From contig CAINLV010000013.1 in the NCBI GenBank assembly GCA_903850565.1, forward strand, positions 1 to 64,000: a stretch of 64,000 nt of DNA. The letters run 5' to 3'. Below the pieces are notes generated by a model. That model was not told where the DNA came from and ran no database searches. It saw only the letters and a program-made list of their open reading frames with translations. Origin of the DNA: an uncultured Actinomycetes bacterium. Lineage in GTDB: Bacteria > Actinomycetota > Actinomycetes > Nanopelagicales > Nanopelagicaceae. Made by a program: the position numbers and the translations under genes. Every line of letters begins with the position of its first letter. Position 1 is the first letter of the stretch. Shown here in pieces: positions 1 to 8,520 of this stretch.

Positions 1-1383
1 CAAATTTGGCAACCAATTTTCAAGATCAAATAGCCTCATACCGCGCAAACTATCTTCAAGGAATTTGTCATGTGTGTGTGTGGGTAATTCAGTGAATTCG
101 AAATTCCAATGGTTTGCAAAATATCGGTTCCAGCGCAAATACTTCTCCTGGGTTGAACAAGAGAAAAACAATCTTTCGAGTTTCTCACTGCGATTCGCAA
201 CTCCCGAAGCCAGAAGGAATTTGGAAAGTTCTATAAATCCTGGAACTTGAGTAAGAGTTTCGATTCTATTTTTCTTATAGCCACCAAAGAGCTCGTCGGC
301 TCCCTCTCCGGTCAGCACGACTTTTACATCTTTTTTTGCCTCGGCTGAGAGAGCAAAAATGACAGCATCTGCAGGTTCTGAGAGCGGCGCGTCACGGTAT
401 TGCGCTGCATCTTCAAAAGCTGACCACCATTTTTCAGCGGAGATCTCCACAATGTGGGACTTCAAACCAAGAAGTTCGGCTGTTCGAGAGGCTTCCTTTA
501 ATTCAGAATCGCTTTCGTTGTTAGGCCAGACCGCTGTGTAGGAATTCATGGGATAACTAAAGTTGGACTGCGCCAATTTTGCGATAATTGCACTGTCTAA
601 ACCACCGGAAAGGAAAACTCCTACTTTCACATCGCTGACGATGGCACGCTCTGCGGCAGTGTTTAGAAGTTTAACCAGTTCCAAATGAGAATTATCATCG
701 GTCGGACTTGGTCGAATTTCGGACCAATCTTGGGCCCACTTTCGTTCTGTTTTGCCTAATTTTCCATACTTCCAAATCGCACCGGGAGGAAGTCTACGAA
801 TATCCAGATAAGGAGTCTGTGGGGCAACTACGGCTCTAGTTGTCAACAATTGTGGAATCGAGTTGAGATCCGGTTTAAATGTTCCCAATACCTTACTTAT
901 AGAACTTGCAGTTGAACTGAAAATTAATCCTTCATCCCCGTCATAAACATGTAGTGGCAAAATTCCAAATGCATCAGTGACAAAGGTTATTTGCTCCAGT
1001 TCCTCGTCGAAAATAGCGAAGGCAAACTGACCGCGCAATTTTTTTAGACACAATTCGGCTTCTGATTCCCAAAGCGCCAGAATAGTCTCGGTATCCCCAG
1101 CTGTCTTGAAGTTGTAAGTAAGACCTTTTCGAAGTTCTTCGTAGTTATATATTTCGCCGTTAAAAACTATTGTAAATCTGCCAGTTGACGACGTCATGGG
1201 CTGCGAAGGTCCAAATGGATCAATGATTGCCAGTCGTGTGTGCCCCATCGCAAATTTGGATTTAGGAAAATTTTTCAATCCGGATGAATCGGGTCCTCGG
1301 TGCTCTAATGAGGTAACGAGGGATTGAACCACAGACTCAGTTGCATCATCTTTAAAATCCCAGCTGCCGCAGATCCCACACAC
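1..1383 (-). CDS. asnB: Asparagine synthase (glutamine-hydrolysing), 3' end outside window
   Basis: Partial gene: 461 codons are visible and the reading frame runs off the left edge. It begins at a GTG so that the protein starts MCGICGSW, placing the nucleophilic Cys directly after the initiator, as in class II glutamine amidotransferases. The ATP-pyrophosphatase motif SGGLDS lies at residues 259-264 (592-609), and a TGEGADELFGGY motif follows about 95 residues later. The family makes asparagine from aspartate, ATP and glutamine. AsnB-like proteins in polysaccharide clusters are sometimes thought to amidate sugar acids, and the acyltransferase and sugar-transferase neighbours make that possible here. 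It lies 41 bp downstream of the VanZ-like gene and is probably cotranscribed with it. The family call is firm; the substrate is uncertain. Confidence 0.93.
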   Translation of the reverse strand, partial: MCGICGSWDFKDDATESVVQSLVTSLEHRGPDSSGLKNFPKSKFAMGHTRLAIIDPFGPSQPMTSSTGRFTIVFNGEIYNYEELRKGLTYNFKTAGDTETILALWESEAELCLKKLRGQFAFAIFDEELEQITFVTDAFGILPLHVYDGDEGLIFSSTASSISKVLGTFKPDLNSIPQLLTTRAVVAPQTPYLDIRRLPPGAIWKYGKLGKTERKWAQDWSEIRPSPTDDNSHLELVKLLNTAAERAIVSDVKVGVFLSGGLDSAIIAKLAQSNFSYPMNSYTAVWPNNESDSELKEASRTAELLGLKSHIVEISAEKWWSAFEDAAQYRDAPLSEPADAVIFALSAEAKKDVKVVLTGEGADELFGGYKKNRIETLTQVPGFIELSKFLLASGVANRSEKLERLFFSCSTQEKYLRWNRYFANHWNFEFTELPTHTHDKFLEDSLRGMRLFDLENWLPNL

Positions 1384-1424
1384 CTAGATCACCACTGCCA
1401 ACATCGTTGCATCGTAATGCGTCA

Positions 1425-1880
1425 TCATGATGATTTCGCTCTCAACTTTTTTGCGAAGGCTACACAAAGTGTTGCTAGCAGAACCCCCAGGCAATTAGTT
1501 CCAAAATCCCGAATGTCCGAGACGCGACCAGGGACAAACCTTTGTATAAATTCAATGAATGCAGAAGAACAACTACCAAGGAGAAATATCTGCCAATATT
1601 TTAAACTTTGAAATGCCACAGTTAACAAAATGACAATTGGGATCAACAACAACAAGTTGCCAACCCAGACTTCGCTCCCGTCAGAGTAGAGAACTTTATG
1701 GAAAATCCCTTGGGGCAATGCCTTGGACTCTACCTTCAGGTGACGATTGGCCTCCCAAACCGCCTGCCGGGTTTTCTCCTGCTTGGGCGTGAATGTGGCT
1801 ATTGCCAGAATGACCAGGTAAAGGGCGAGGGTGGCTCGAGAAAGACGAGTGATCGTGGGCGAAAATCTCGTCGGGGGCAT
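1425..1880 (-). CDS. VanZ-like family membrane protein
   Basis: A 151-residue protein with an N-terminal membrane segment, a hydrophobic GNLLLLIPIVILL stretch near residues 74-87, and a third hydrophobic stretch near the C-terminus. The pattern IEFIQRF.PGR.SDIRDF..N..G is the VanZ signature (PF04892). The function of VanZ-like proteins is poorly defined; the founding member gives low-level teicoplanin resistance. The gene is first in a probable two-gene transcript with the asparagine synthase. There is no convincing Shine-Dalgarno; a TATAGT hexamer ends 6 nt before the ATG, suggesting a leaderless mRNA. Its place among polysaccharide genes suggests a cell-envelope role, which is an inference. 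Confidence 0.82.
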   Translation of the reverse strand: MPPTRFSPTITRLSRATLALYLVILAIATFTPKQEKTRQAVWEANRHLKVESKALPQGIFHKVLYSDGSEVWVGNLLLLIPIVILLTVAFQSLKYWQIFLLGSCSSAFIEFIQRFVPGRVSDIRDFGTNCLGVLLATLCVAFAKKLRAKSS

Positions 1881-1886
1881 CGCCTA

Positions 1887-1892
1887 ACTATA
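1887..1892 (-). promoter_or_regulatory. Candidate -10 (TATAGT) of the VanZ-like/asnB transcript
   Basis: TATAGT is followed by six bases and then the ATG at 1880. With the usual -10 to transcription-start distance, the mRNA would begin at or next to the start codon. No good -35 match is seen, which is common in actinobacteria. Confidence 0.5.
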
Positions 1893-2057
1893 TTCACCAA
1901 TGCCTCCAAAACCATACTTTAAGTCGCCTGACGCCAGGTTGGGGCGCTGCTTGGGCAAAACAACAAGGGAGCAGGACGCACGCTTCTGGGCTTGATTTAC
2001 CACAATTCGCATCGAATTGGACATTCGCTGCGTTTACCTAAAAAAGAACGTTCCGTC

Positions 2058-2063
2058 TACTCT
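2058..2063 (+). promoter_or_regulatory. Candidate -10 (TACTCT) of the acyltransferase gene
   Basis: TACTCT is followed by six bases and then the ATG at 2070. This supports 2070 over a TTG start 78 bases upstream and suggests a leaderless transcript. The 1881-2057 stretch between the two divergent genes shows nothing else I can name. Confidence 0.45.
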
Positions 2064-2069
2064 TTGGTA

Positions 2070-5000
2070 ATGAAATTTCGCCCCGATATTGAAGGTTTGC
2101 GGGCCCTCGCGGTCACCCTCGTCGTCCTGAGCCACTTGGGTATTTCCTCGTTTTCTGGGGGATACGTGGGCGTGGACATCTTCTTTGTCATTTCGGGATA
2201 CCTGATTACCGGGCTGATTTCCCATGAATACGCAACGAGAGCCACCCAAAATGATGGCTTCGGTTGGTTTTCCCTCCGCGGGTTTTACCTTCGTCGAGTA
2301 AAACGCATTATTCCGATGTCTCTTCTGGTTTTAGTAGCGACATCAATCGCTGGTTACTTTTTATTCAATTCAGTGCGGGCTGACCGGATTTCAAATGATG
2401 CGATCTGGGCCGGTTTATTCGCTGCCAACATTCACTTTATTAACCAAGCAACCGATTACTTCCAACAAGGTTTTTCAACTTCTCCCCTTCAACACTATTG
2501 GTCTCTTGCTGTTGAAGAGCAGTTCTACCTAGTCTTCCCAGCACTATTCCTTTTCGCGGTCAAGCGCCACGGAATAACCATTTTCAATATAAAACTTTGG
2601 TGGGAGCGTCGCGTTGGCGTCTTAATTTCGGCGGTCATTTTCCTCTCCTTTATTTGGTCGATTTATCAAACCTCCGCCCACCCTCTTAATGCGTATTTCT
2701 CCTCATTAACCCGAGCTTGGGAATTAGGCATTGGTGCCCTTCTTGCAATCGCCACGTTGCGAAGCAAAGACAGATTCTCCGAGGATTCAAAATCAATCAT
2801 TGGAATCGCTGGACTTGTCATGATCCTGGCGAGCGTATTCTTTTTCAATTCGCAAACCAGTTTCCCTGGGTTCGCTGCTTTGATTCCGGTCATCGGATCA
2901 GCACTTATTATCTTTTCCGGAATTCACAGCACAAACCTAGTATCAGATCTTCTAAGTATTAGGATTTTTACTTTTCTTGGGCGAATTTCGTACTCCATTT
3001 ACCTGTGGCACTGGCCGGTAATTATTTTCGCCAATTCCACTCACCCAGATTTCTTAAAACATCCCTTCGGGAAAGTACTTGCAGTTTTGCTCGTTCTCCT
3101 ACTTTCGACTGCTTCCTATTACCTTGTTGAAAATCCAATTCGATCCATAAAAATTTCAAAGAAATGGACCGAGCCAGCAAGAAGAATCGAAAATGACAAA
3201 GGGGGCCGATACAACATAAAGGTCTCCAGATTTGCGATTCTTAGCTGGGTTGGCGTAATCATTACGGTCGCCTTAGTCATAATTGTTCTGACGGAAAAGC
3301 CTCAAGGCTCAAGTCTTTCGCAATCCACAAATTCATCCACTTCGGTCACGGCAAATGAGCAACTACCGGTCGTGGAGATACATAATTTTCCAGGCATTGG
3401 AACGCCGATAATTTCCGCAAACAGTTATAAAAAGTCTTTGTCAGCTTGGCAACAAGAAGTGGCCGCAGGGAACAAACTTAAAGAATTGCCCAGAAATCTG
3501 ACTCCCTCTCTCGCTAACCTCCCCAACAATTGGAAACCAGCTTCGCTCTTCATTGGACAAAATCCTACTGGGGCTAAGAAACTCGCATATATTTTTGGTG
3601 ACTCGACGGCCCAGCGCATTCCGTACTTGCTAACTTGGAATCTAGATCCTGCGATTTGGTCGATTCAAATGAGATCATTCCCAGGGTGCGATCTGGGTGG
3701 AGTGACAAAGGTTGGACCCAATAATTTCGATTGCCAGAAAAACATGGCCAATTTCTTTTCGGAGTTGAAGCGGAAAAAGGCTGATCTCATTCTTGTAACC
3801 GAGCAAAATAAATGGTTTGCAAATGATTCAGAATCCACGTCCGCTTCTAACCCAAGGGTTAAAGGTCTGATTTCAACAATAGACTTTATCGGGAAACACA
3901 CAAAGAAGTTGATCTTCCTTGGTTCAATGCCCACAGCCAAAGGCGGCCTTATAGAATGCTTAAAGAATAAGGCAACTCTTAATGGTGATTGTTTCTCCTC
4001 AGTTAACTCAATTCATTTGGTTACAAAGATGGAAGCATCAATTACAAAGAATGCGGGTGGAGTCTTTGCAGACTCTACTCAATGGTTGTGCAATGCCGGG
4101 ACTTGCCCGCCGATAATTAAGAACCAACCTGTGATGATTGATGCCCAACATATATCGGATGCAATGTCTGTAACCTTTTCGCAAATATTCGGCAAGTGGC
4201 TCTGGTCGCAACCTTGGGCAGGATCTGCGCTGACTTATAAAGTTGCCGCATCTTCTAGTTCAACTCTAAATCAAAATTCCGAAAATAGCCCTGGTTTGGT
4301 CAATCAAACTTCCCCCGTGAGTTATAGCAAACTTCTCAGCTCTCAATCTGCGGCAATCCGATCTGGGATAGATTTGAAGGTTATGCCCAGCACTGTGAAA
4401 CCCGCGTTTTCCGAAGTTAGCTCCACAAAATTTTGGAATCAGATCTCGAATTGTTCTCCATCTGACTTAGGAAACTCTTGCAGTGCAGGTAGAGGAAGGA
4501 AGCAAGTTCTTGTTATTGGCGATAGCCACGCCCGGATGATCAACGAGATGGTAAAGAATTCTTATGACTTAACGCAATACACTGTTATTGGAAGGTACGT
4601 AGGGTTTTGTAAATTTTCTTTCGCTAATCCTTGGGATGGCCACAAAGAGCTCTCGAAATGTACTGACTGGCTTAATGCGAGCATCGAATGGATAAAGGAA
4701 AATCGCCCAGACACGGTGATCATCTCAGCCGCCGATGAGGGAATCCTCGCCCAGAACGGAAAACCTCTGGATCGAAGTGCTGGGCAAAAGGTTTTTGAAA
4801 AAGGCTTGGATAGTGCACTCTCAGAAATTTCAGGGTTTACACGTCACCTAATTTACTTTGGTCAGACTCCTTACTCCAAGCCAATCCTTGAATGCGTTGA
4901 CGCGAAAATGCATATTGATAGCACTTGTTTTGCAGCCGCCAAATCAGTTAGTGCGATTCATAAAGTAGAAATGAAATATGCTCAAAAATATAGGGGAACT

Positions 5001-6080
5001 TTCATCGATCCCACGGCTTGGATGTGCGATTCGGTAACCTGCCCTCCGATCATTAACAATCTATTGGTTAGGCTGGACGGCGGTCACTTAACTGACCAAT
5101 TTGCATCATCATTGGCGCCGATATTTAGCGCATATTTGTCTAAATTGGGTTTGAAGGATTTAGCACCTACAAATCCCATTGCCTCCTCACAGCGTTCGGC
5201 AATGCCAACGGTTTCGTTCGATTCAGTATTTAGAGAGTGGAAGTCGAAAATCAACAGTGGGCTTGAATTATCGAATATCCCAAAGAATCTTCAACCGCCA
5301 TTTAGCGATGTAGCTGGAATTGACATCTTCAAGAAAAGTCCTTGTCCAAGAGCTCATCTATCTATTTTCGGGAGTAAATCAAATTCAACCCAGTGTTTGA
5401 GTGGAACTGGATCAAAGCGTGCCTTGATTTTAGGTAATTCCCACGCCTGGATGTTCGATAACTTAATCCGAACGATTTTGGTACCCCAAGGTTATGAAGT
5501 GCTTGGCTACTACAAAGGAAGTTGCACCGTTACTTCTTTGATTCCAGTCGTCAACTCTGCTCCCATTGAAGAATGTGCCAATTACTACAAAGGTATTCGA
5601 GATTTCTTAAAGCTCAATAAGGTCGATCTTATTATTGTGTCCGAGAAAGAGCCTCTTTCCATAAAAATTGGGTCGCAGGGTGCCTCATATCTTGATACCC
5701 AGAAATTATTTTGGGCAAGTTATAAGAAGGAGATTTCTTTTCTAGCTTCCGAGTCGAAACATTTATTGGTAATAGGCGAGACTCCCTCATTGAAACAACC
5801 CGCTCTTAACTGTGTGGATCGCAATGGGGCAATCGATAAGAGTTGTTCCTTCACCGAGAGTCAATCCGTAAAAGTCTTTAGGGAGCAGGAATACTTGGCA
5901 AGCAAATCCGCAAATTCCAAATATCTTAATATTGCCGATTGGTTGTGTTCCGGCTACATATGCCCCTTGGTCATTGACAACTCTCTAGTCTTTGCAGACT
6001 CAAACCACGTAACTGATGCCCTCAGTCTGAAACTGGTTCCATTGATGAGCGCATACCTGACCGAGAATAGATTGGTCTGA
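2070..6080 (+). CDS. Membrane acyltransferase (acyltransferase 3 family) with three tandem SGNH domains
   Basis: The protein is 1336 residues; family members with an SGNH domain are usually 600-700. Residues 1-360 form the multi-helix acyltransferase 3 domain: FRPDIEGLRALAV, the likely catalytic His in VVLSHLG, FLRRVKRIIP and HYWSLAVEEQFYLVFP are all visible. A further membrane helix lies near residue 400. An extracytoplasmic part follows with three SGNH-like units of about 298 residues, starting near 452, 751 and 1049. Their nucleophile motifs are GDST (510-513), GDSH (817-820) and GNSH (1122-1125). Their DxxH dyads are at 691-694, 1003-1006 and 1310-1313. Each unit keeps matching Cys pairs. 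The family O-acetylates surface sugars; the exact substrate is unknown. The ATG at 2070 was chosen because the family N-terminus starts there and a -10 lies 6 nt upstream. Confidence 0.9.
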   Translation: MKFRPDIEGLRALAVTLVVLSHLGISSFSGGYVGVDIFFVISGYLITGLISHEYATRATQNDGFGWFSLRGFYLRRVKRIIPMSLLVLVATSIAGYFLFNSVRADRISNDAIWAGLFAANIHFINQATDYFQQGFSTSPLQHYWSLAVEEQFYLVFPALFLFAVKRHGITIFNIKLWWERRVGVLISAVIFLSFIWSIYQTSAHPLNAYFSSLTRAWELGIGALLAIATLRSKDRFSEDSKSIIGIAGLVMILASVFFFNSQTSFPGFAALIPVIGSALIIFSGIHSTNLVSDLLSIRIFTFLGRISYSIYLWHWPVIIFANSTHPDFLKHPFGKVLAVLLVLLLSTASYYLVENPIRSIKISKKWTEPARRIENDKGGRYNIKVSRFAILSWVGVIITVALVIIVLTEKPQGSSLSQSTNSSTSVTANEQLPVVEIHNFPGIGTPIISANSYKKSLSAWQQEVAAGNKLKELPRNLTPSLANLPNNWKPASLFIGQNPTGAKKLAYIFGDSTAQRIPYLLTWNLDPAIWSIQMRSFPGCDLGGVTKVGPNNFDCQKNMANFFSELKRKKADLILVTEQNKWFANDSESTSASNPRVKGLISTIDFIGKHTKKLIFLGSMPTAKGGLIECLKNKATLNGDCFSSVNSIHLVTKMEASITKNAGGVFADSTQWLCNAGTCPPIIKNQPVMIDAQHISDAMSVTFSQIFGKWLWSQPWAGSALTYKVAASSSSTLNQNSENSPGLVNQTSPVSYSKLLSSQSAAIRSGIDLKVMPSTVKPAFSEVSSTKFWNQISNCSPSDLGNSCSAGRGRKQVLVIGDSHARMINEMVKNSYDLTQYTVIGRYVGFCKFSFANPWDGHKELSKCTDWLNASIEWIKENRPDTVIISAADEGILAQNGKPLDRSAGQKVFEKGLDSALSEISGFTRHLIYFGQTPYSKPILECVDAKMHIDSTCFAAAKSVSAIHKVEMKYAQKYRGTFIDPTAWMCDSVTCPPIINNLLVRLDGGHLTDQFASSLAPIFSAYLSKLGLKDLAPTNPIASSQRSAMPTVSFDSVFREWKSKINSGLELSNIPKNLQPPFSDVAGIDIFKKSPCPRAHLSIFGSKSNSTQCLSGTGSKRALILGNSHAWMFDNLIRTILVPQGYEVLGYYKGSCTVTSLIPVVNSAPIEECANYYKGIRDFLKLNKVDLIIVSEKEPLSIKIGSQGASYLDTQKLFWASYKKEISFLASESKHLLVIGETPSLKQPALNCVDRNGAIDKSCSFTESQSVKVFREQEYLASKSANSKYLNIADWLCSGYICPLVIDNSLVFADSNHVTDALSLKLVPLMSAYLTENRLV
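3423..6080 (+). repeat. Three in-frame, diverged tandem repeats encoding SGNH-like domains
   Basis: Approximate units are 3423-4319, 4320-5213 and 5214-6080, about 298 codons apart. Each has a lead segment (a pattern like SG..L..MP..L.P.F), a GDS/GNS block, a Cys pair after a YxGxC or FPGC block, an xLxCxDxxxxxxxxCF-type block, a Wx-C-x4-CPP-type block and a DxxHxxD block. The DNA copies are clearly diverged, so the duplications look old. Catalytic-block spacing is similar in the three units (181, 186 and 188 residues). Confidence 0.85.
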
Positions 6081-6103
6081 GGCTAACCTTTTCCGGGTAG
6101 GGA

Positions 6104-6131
6104 TTTCGGGCGGCCGGCAAAGGCCACGAAA
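6104..6131. terminator. Interrupted hairpin between acyltransferase gene and tRNA-Tyr
   Basis: Arms TTTCG (6104-6108) and CGAAA (6127-6131) enclose a second pair of GGCC arms (6112-6115 and 6122-6125) around a six-base loop. It lies downstream of both the plus-strand acyltransferase and the minus-strand tRNA, so it could end transcription in both directions. There is no long T tract, so this is tentative. Confidence 0.35.
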
Positions 6132-6157
6132 TTGGTGCACTATCTGTCAATAACTGC

Positions 6158-6242
6158 TGGTGGCGGGTGAAGGATTTGAACCTTCGAAGGCAGAGCCGGG
6201 GGATTTACAGTCCCCTCCCATTGGCCGCTCGGGCAACCCGCC
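6158..6242 (-). tRNA. tRNA-Tyr (GTA anticodon), CCA encoded
   Basis: On the minus strand the acceptor arm GGCGGGT (from 6242) pairs with ACCCGCC (6168-6162), followed by discriminator A and an encoded CCA (6160-6158). The anticodon loop reads CTGTAAA, giving anticodon GTA for tyrosine. A long variable arm and a TTCAAAT T loop are present, as in bacterial class II tRNA-Tyr. It lies inside the polysaccharide region between convergent genes. The stretch 6243-6413 beyond its 5' end probably holds its promoter and the end of the next gene's transcript; I see no other gene there. Confidence 0.95.
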
Positions 6243-6413
6243 AAGGTCGATCTGTTACGGCAACCGCGTAAGAATAACGGATAAGTGTTCGAGGGCGTAA
6301 TTGGCCCCTCAAAGCGGGTCAGGGGGCTAATAACAGGCCTTTTCCCGGTTGGGGAGTAGAGAATCTAACTATTCTGTCTGGTTTCATTAAGGAAAAGACC
6401 GGGCTAACGCACA

Positions 6414-7262
6414 TTACACACGGAGGCGAAGTCGCTTCAGATCGAATGTCTCCTGGCGCTTTACTAAGTAAGCCTGGACCTTTTGGAGCAACATCTGGCC
6501 ATCCAAATTCAGCAAACCAGAAAGTGGGTTCATCAGAGATTCGAAATGAGAATATCCGAGATCTCCCCACTGGTTCTGATTCTCCAAAAAGAACTCGATA
6601 CCCTCATCGGCGCTCGAAGCGAAAGTTATGGGCAATTTATAGAAGTCGGCAAAATCGTTGAACTTGATGGGCACATCCAAATATTCATCTTTGAAAAAAC
6701 AGGAGGGCGTTCCCAGCGCAAAAGAAAGGATTCCGACATGAAGACTTCCGGTCAGAACAAAATCTGATGCAGCAATGAGGCGAGAAAATTCTGCACTACT
6801 TGTCCCCCGATCAAGCATCGGGCTCATACGCATAAAGCCCGTGGGTGAATAGGGACTGGCGTCATTCTTATGAGGGATCATCAAGAATTGGCCCACTCTG
6901 TCAATATTTGGAGCTATTCCTAAAGTCAGAGGGGCAAGTATCCCCGGGTCCCCTATTGCATTAACTCCAGTAGCGACCTGCGAATGATTTCCACGAACGC
7001 CAAGCAGATCAACGCTCTCTGGAAGTAATTGATCGATTCTTTCTGCTGAACGAACCCCGCAGCCGTACAAAAGAAATTGGCGATCGCTGCGCAAGTTTCC
7101 AAAAGTTTTAAACCAGTCTTGAGAGAGCAATGAGCCGCCGAAACTTCCACCCGAATACTTCTTCGCAACCAACTTAAAGTCTAAAATGGCGCCAGCGCTT
7201 TCGCGAAGAAGTAAGTCGCCGAAATTTCTGAATTGATCGTTTAGCGAATAACCCAGTTCCAT
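6414..7262 (-). CDS. Polysaccharide pyruvyl transferase family protein
   Basis: A 282-residue soluble protein with the family pattern (PF04230): an N-terminal NFGDLLL, a central LLGVRGNHSQ followed by IGDPGILAP, and a late SLHVGILSFALGTP with the conserved His. Family members add ketal-linked pyruvate to sugars of surface polysaccharides, usually from phosphoenolpyruvate; related sequences include other glycan-modifying enzymes. The ATG at 7262 is preferred because AGGAG sits 8 nt upstream; an in-frame GTG at 7271 has no room for that site. It is divergent from a glycosyltransferase gene, consistent with capsule or exopolysaccharide work. The sugar acceptor cannot be read from the sequence. 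Confidence 0.82.
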   Translation of the reverse strand: MELGYSLNDQFRNFGDLLLRESAGAILDFKLVAKKYSGGSFGGSLLSQDWFKTFGNLRSDRQFLLYGCGVRSAERIDQLLPESVDLLGVRGNHSQVATGVNAIGDPGILAPLTLGIAPNIDRVGQFLMIPHKNDASPYSPTGFMRMSPMLDRGTSSAEFSRLIAASDFVLTGSLHVGILSFALGTPSCFFKDEYLDVPIKFNDFADFYKLPITFASSADEGIEFFLENQNQWGDLGYSHFESLMNPLSGLLNLDGQMLLQKVQAYLVKRQETFDLKRLRLRV

Positions 7263-7366
7263 GAATTCCACTCCTGAATTCTCCCCTGCTTCTCGATTTA
7301 ATTCATGATTTCACACAACTAATTGATTAGATTTGTTCGCAGATTGTCTGACCCAAATTCGGTGGA

Positions 7367-7372
7367 TAGCAT
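7367..7372 (+). promoter_or_regulatory. Candidate -10 (TAGCAT) of the glycosyltransferase gene
   Basis: TAGCAT is followed by six bases and then the ATG at 7379, again implying a transcript that begins at the start codon. It lies in the 116-bp divergent region shared with the pyruvyl-transferase gene. Confidence 0.45.
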
Positions 7373-7378
7373 TCGAAT

Positions 7379-8446
7379 ATGGAGAGAGCCAAAGAAAGTA
7401 AACGAATTGGTTTCTTCCCAGATTACAGATTGACGAACGACTATCAATCGATGCTTTATTCTGAACAGTCCGGAAGTTCGTGGGAGGCGGAGCCACTAGT
7501 CACACCGTTTAACTTGGATCCATCTATTGATGCGATTCACTTTCATTGGCAGAATGCAATATGGCCAGAAAATTCGACCGATAGAGAGCAACTTCTGCAC
7601 TCTGATTTTGAAAGTCTATTTAGGTATAAAGACTCATCTAACAAGTCCATAAAAACGATTTGGACCGTACATAACGCTATGCCGCATGAAACTTTTGATA
7701 TTCAAGGCGAAATAGCGCTAATGCAAAAAATGAGTTGTGAGAGTGATGTTATACATCTATTGAGCAAAGAGAGCCTTCAGGAACTAGGAAAATATATTGA
7801 GATAGATCCCAATAAGGTCATTATCGTTCCGCACTCTAGCTATTTCGGATTTAGCAAAACAGTTTCGGATTCGGCAAAGGTCCGGGCCGATATGGGAATT
7901 GCAGATTCAGCACTGGTCTTGGGATTTGCGGGAATGATCAGGCCATATAAGAACTTGCCACTACTCCTGGAAGTCTTCCAAGAGCTTCGACGTGAATTCG
8001 AAGATCTAGTTCTTGTCGTGGCTGGCATAAACCTAGATCCAGCGGTGGCGAGTAAAATTCTTGAAATCTCAATTGAGTATCCCGGCACCATTTACATCGA
8101 TAAGTTTCTTTCAAAAGCCGATTTTGCAAAAGTCTCATCAGTAATCCAAATCGCTTGTTACCCGTATTCTCAAGTTCTCAATTCCGGTTCGATATATTCT
8201 TCATTTACCTTCGGTCATCATGTGGTGGCACCAAACCATCCCGGGTTGCAGTCACTGAAAGAGTTGCCATTTGTCAGTTTTTTTGAAAATAATGATGCCT
8301 CAGATTTATCGCGCATTCTCCGCGAATTAATTGAATTCGGACTTTATAGGGGATCGCCAGCGAAAGCACTCCTCTGGGCGAAAGAGAATGATCCTTCGAC
8401 AATGTCTAGGCAATTCTTCCAAGCAATTGATTCAAAGCTGACTTGA
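7379..8446 (+). CDS. GT-B fold glycosyltransferase (group 1-like)
   Basis: A 355-residue protein with no membrane helix. The N-terminal half has a Rossmann-like layout with IHFHWQNAIWP and TIWTVHNAMPHE, typical of GumK- and GT4-like enzymes. The C-terminal half starts near residue 170 with LVLGFAGMIRPYKNLPLLLEVF, the usual donor-domain opening, and ends with a PYSQVLNSGSIYSSFTFG segment where retaining GT-B enzymes bind the nucleotide sugar. Likely role: adding a sugar to a surface glycan on the cytoplasmic side. The start lacks a Shine-Dalgarno but has a -10 six bases upstream. Donor and acceptor are unknown. Confidence 0.85.
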   Translation: MERAKESKRIGFFPDYRLTNDYQSMLYSEQSGSSWEAEPLVTPFNLDPSIDAIHFHWQNAIWPENSTDREQLLHSDFESLFRYKDSSNKSIKTIWTVHNAMPHETFDIQGEIALMQKMSCESDVIHLLSKESLQELGKYIEIDPNKVIIVPHSSYFGFSKTVSDSAKVRADMGIADSALVLGFAGMIRPYKNLPLLLEVFQELRREFEDLVLVVAGINLDPAVASKILEISIEYPGTIYIDKFLSKADFAKVSSVIQIACYPYSQVLNSGSIYSSFTFGHHVVAPNHPGLQSLKELPFVSFFENNDASDLSRILRELIEFGLYRGSPAKALLWAKENDPSTMSRQFFQAIDSKLT

Positions 8447-8471
8447 GCCTAGGAACCTTTATCGGGCGGTG

Positions 8472-8477
8472 TATCCT
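8472..8477 (+). promoter_or_regulatory. Possible -10 (TATCCT) upstream of yajQ
   Basis: TATCCT lies in the 74-bp gap before yajQ and would give a leader of about 37 bases. This fits the clear ribosome site in front of that gene. It is one of several possible hexamers. Confidence 0.25.
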
Positions 8478-8520
8478 GCGCAGGTAAGGAAAACACTTAT
8501 TTTTGATTTTTGGGGGAAAC

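Noticed and set aside
65-1611. Short plus-strand frames over the left edge (for example 65-250, 359-541, 1324-1611)
   Set aside because: They are antisense to the asparagine synthase and VanZ-like genes, which have clear family motifs on the minus strand.
6243-6413. Small RNA or second tRNA beside tRNA-Tyr
   Set aside because: Only weak imperfect hairpins are seen (for example around 6304-6332); no tRNA fold or open frame is supported.
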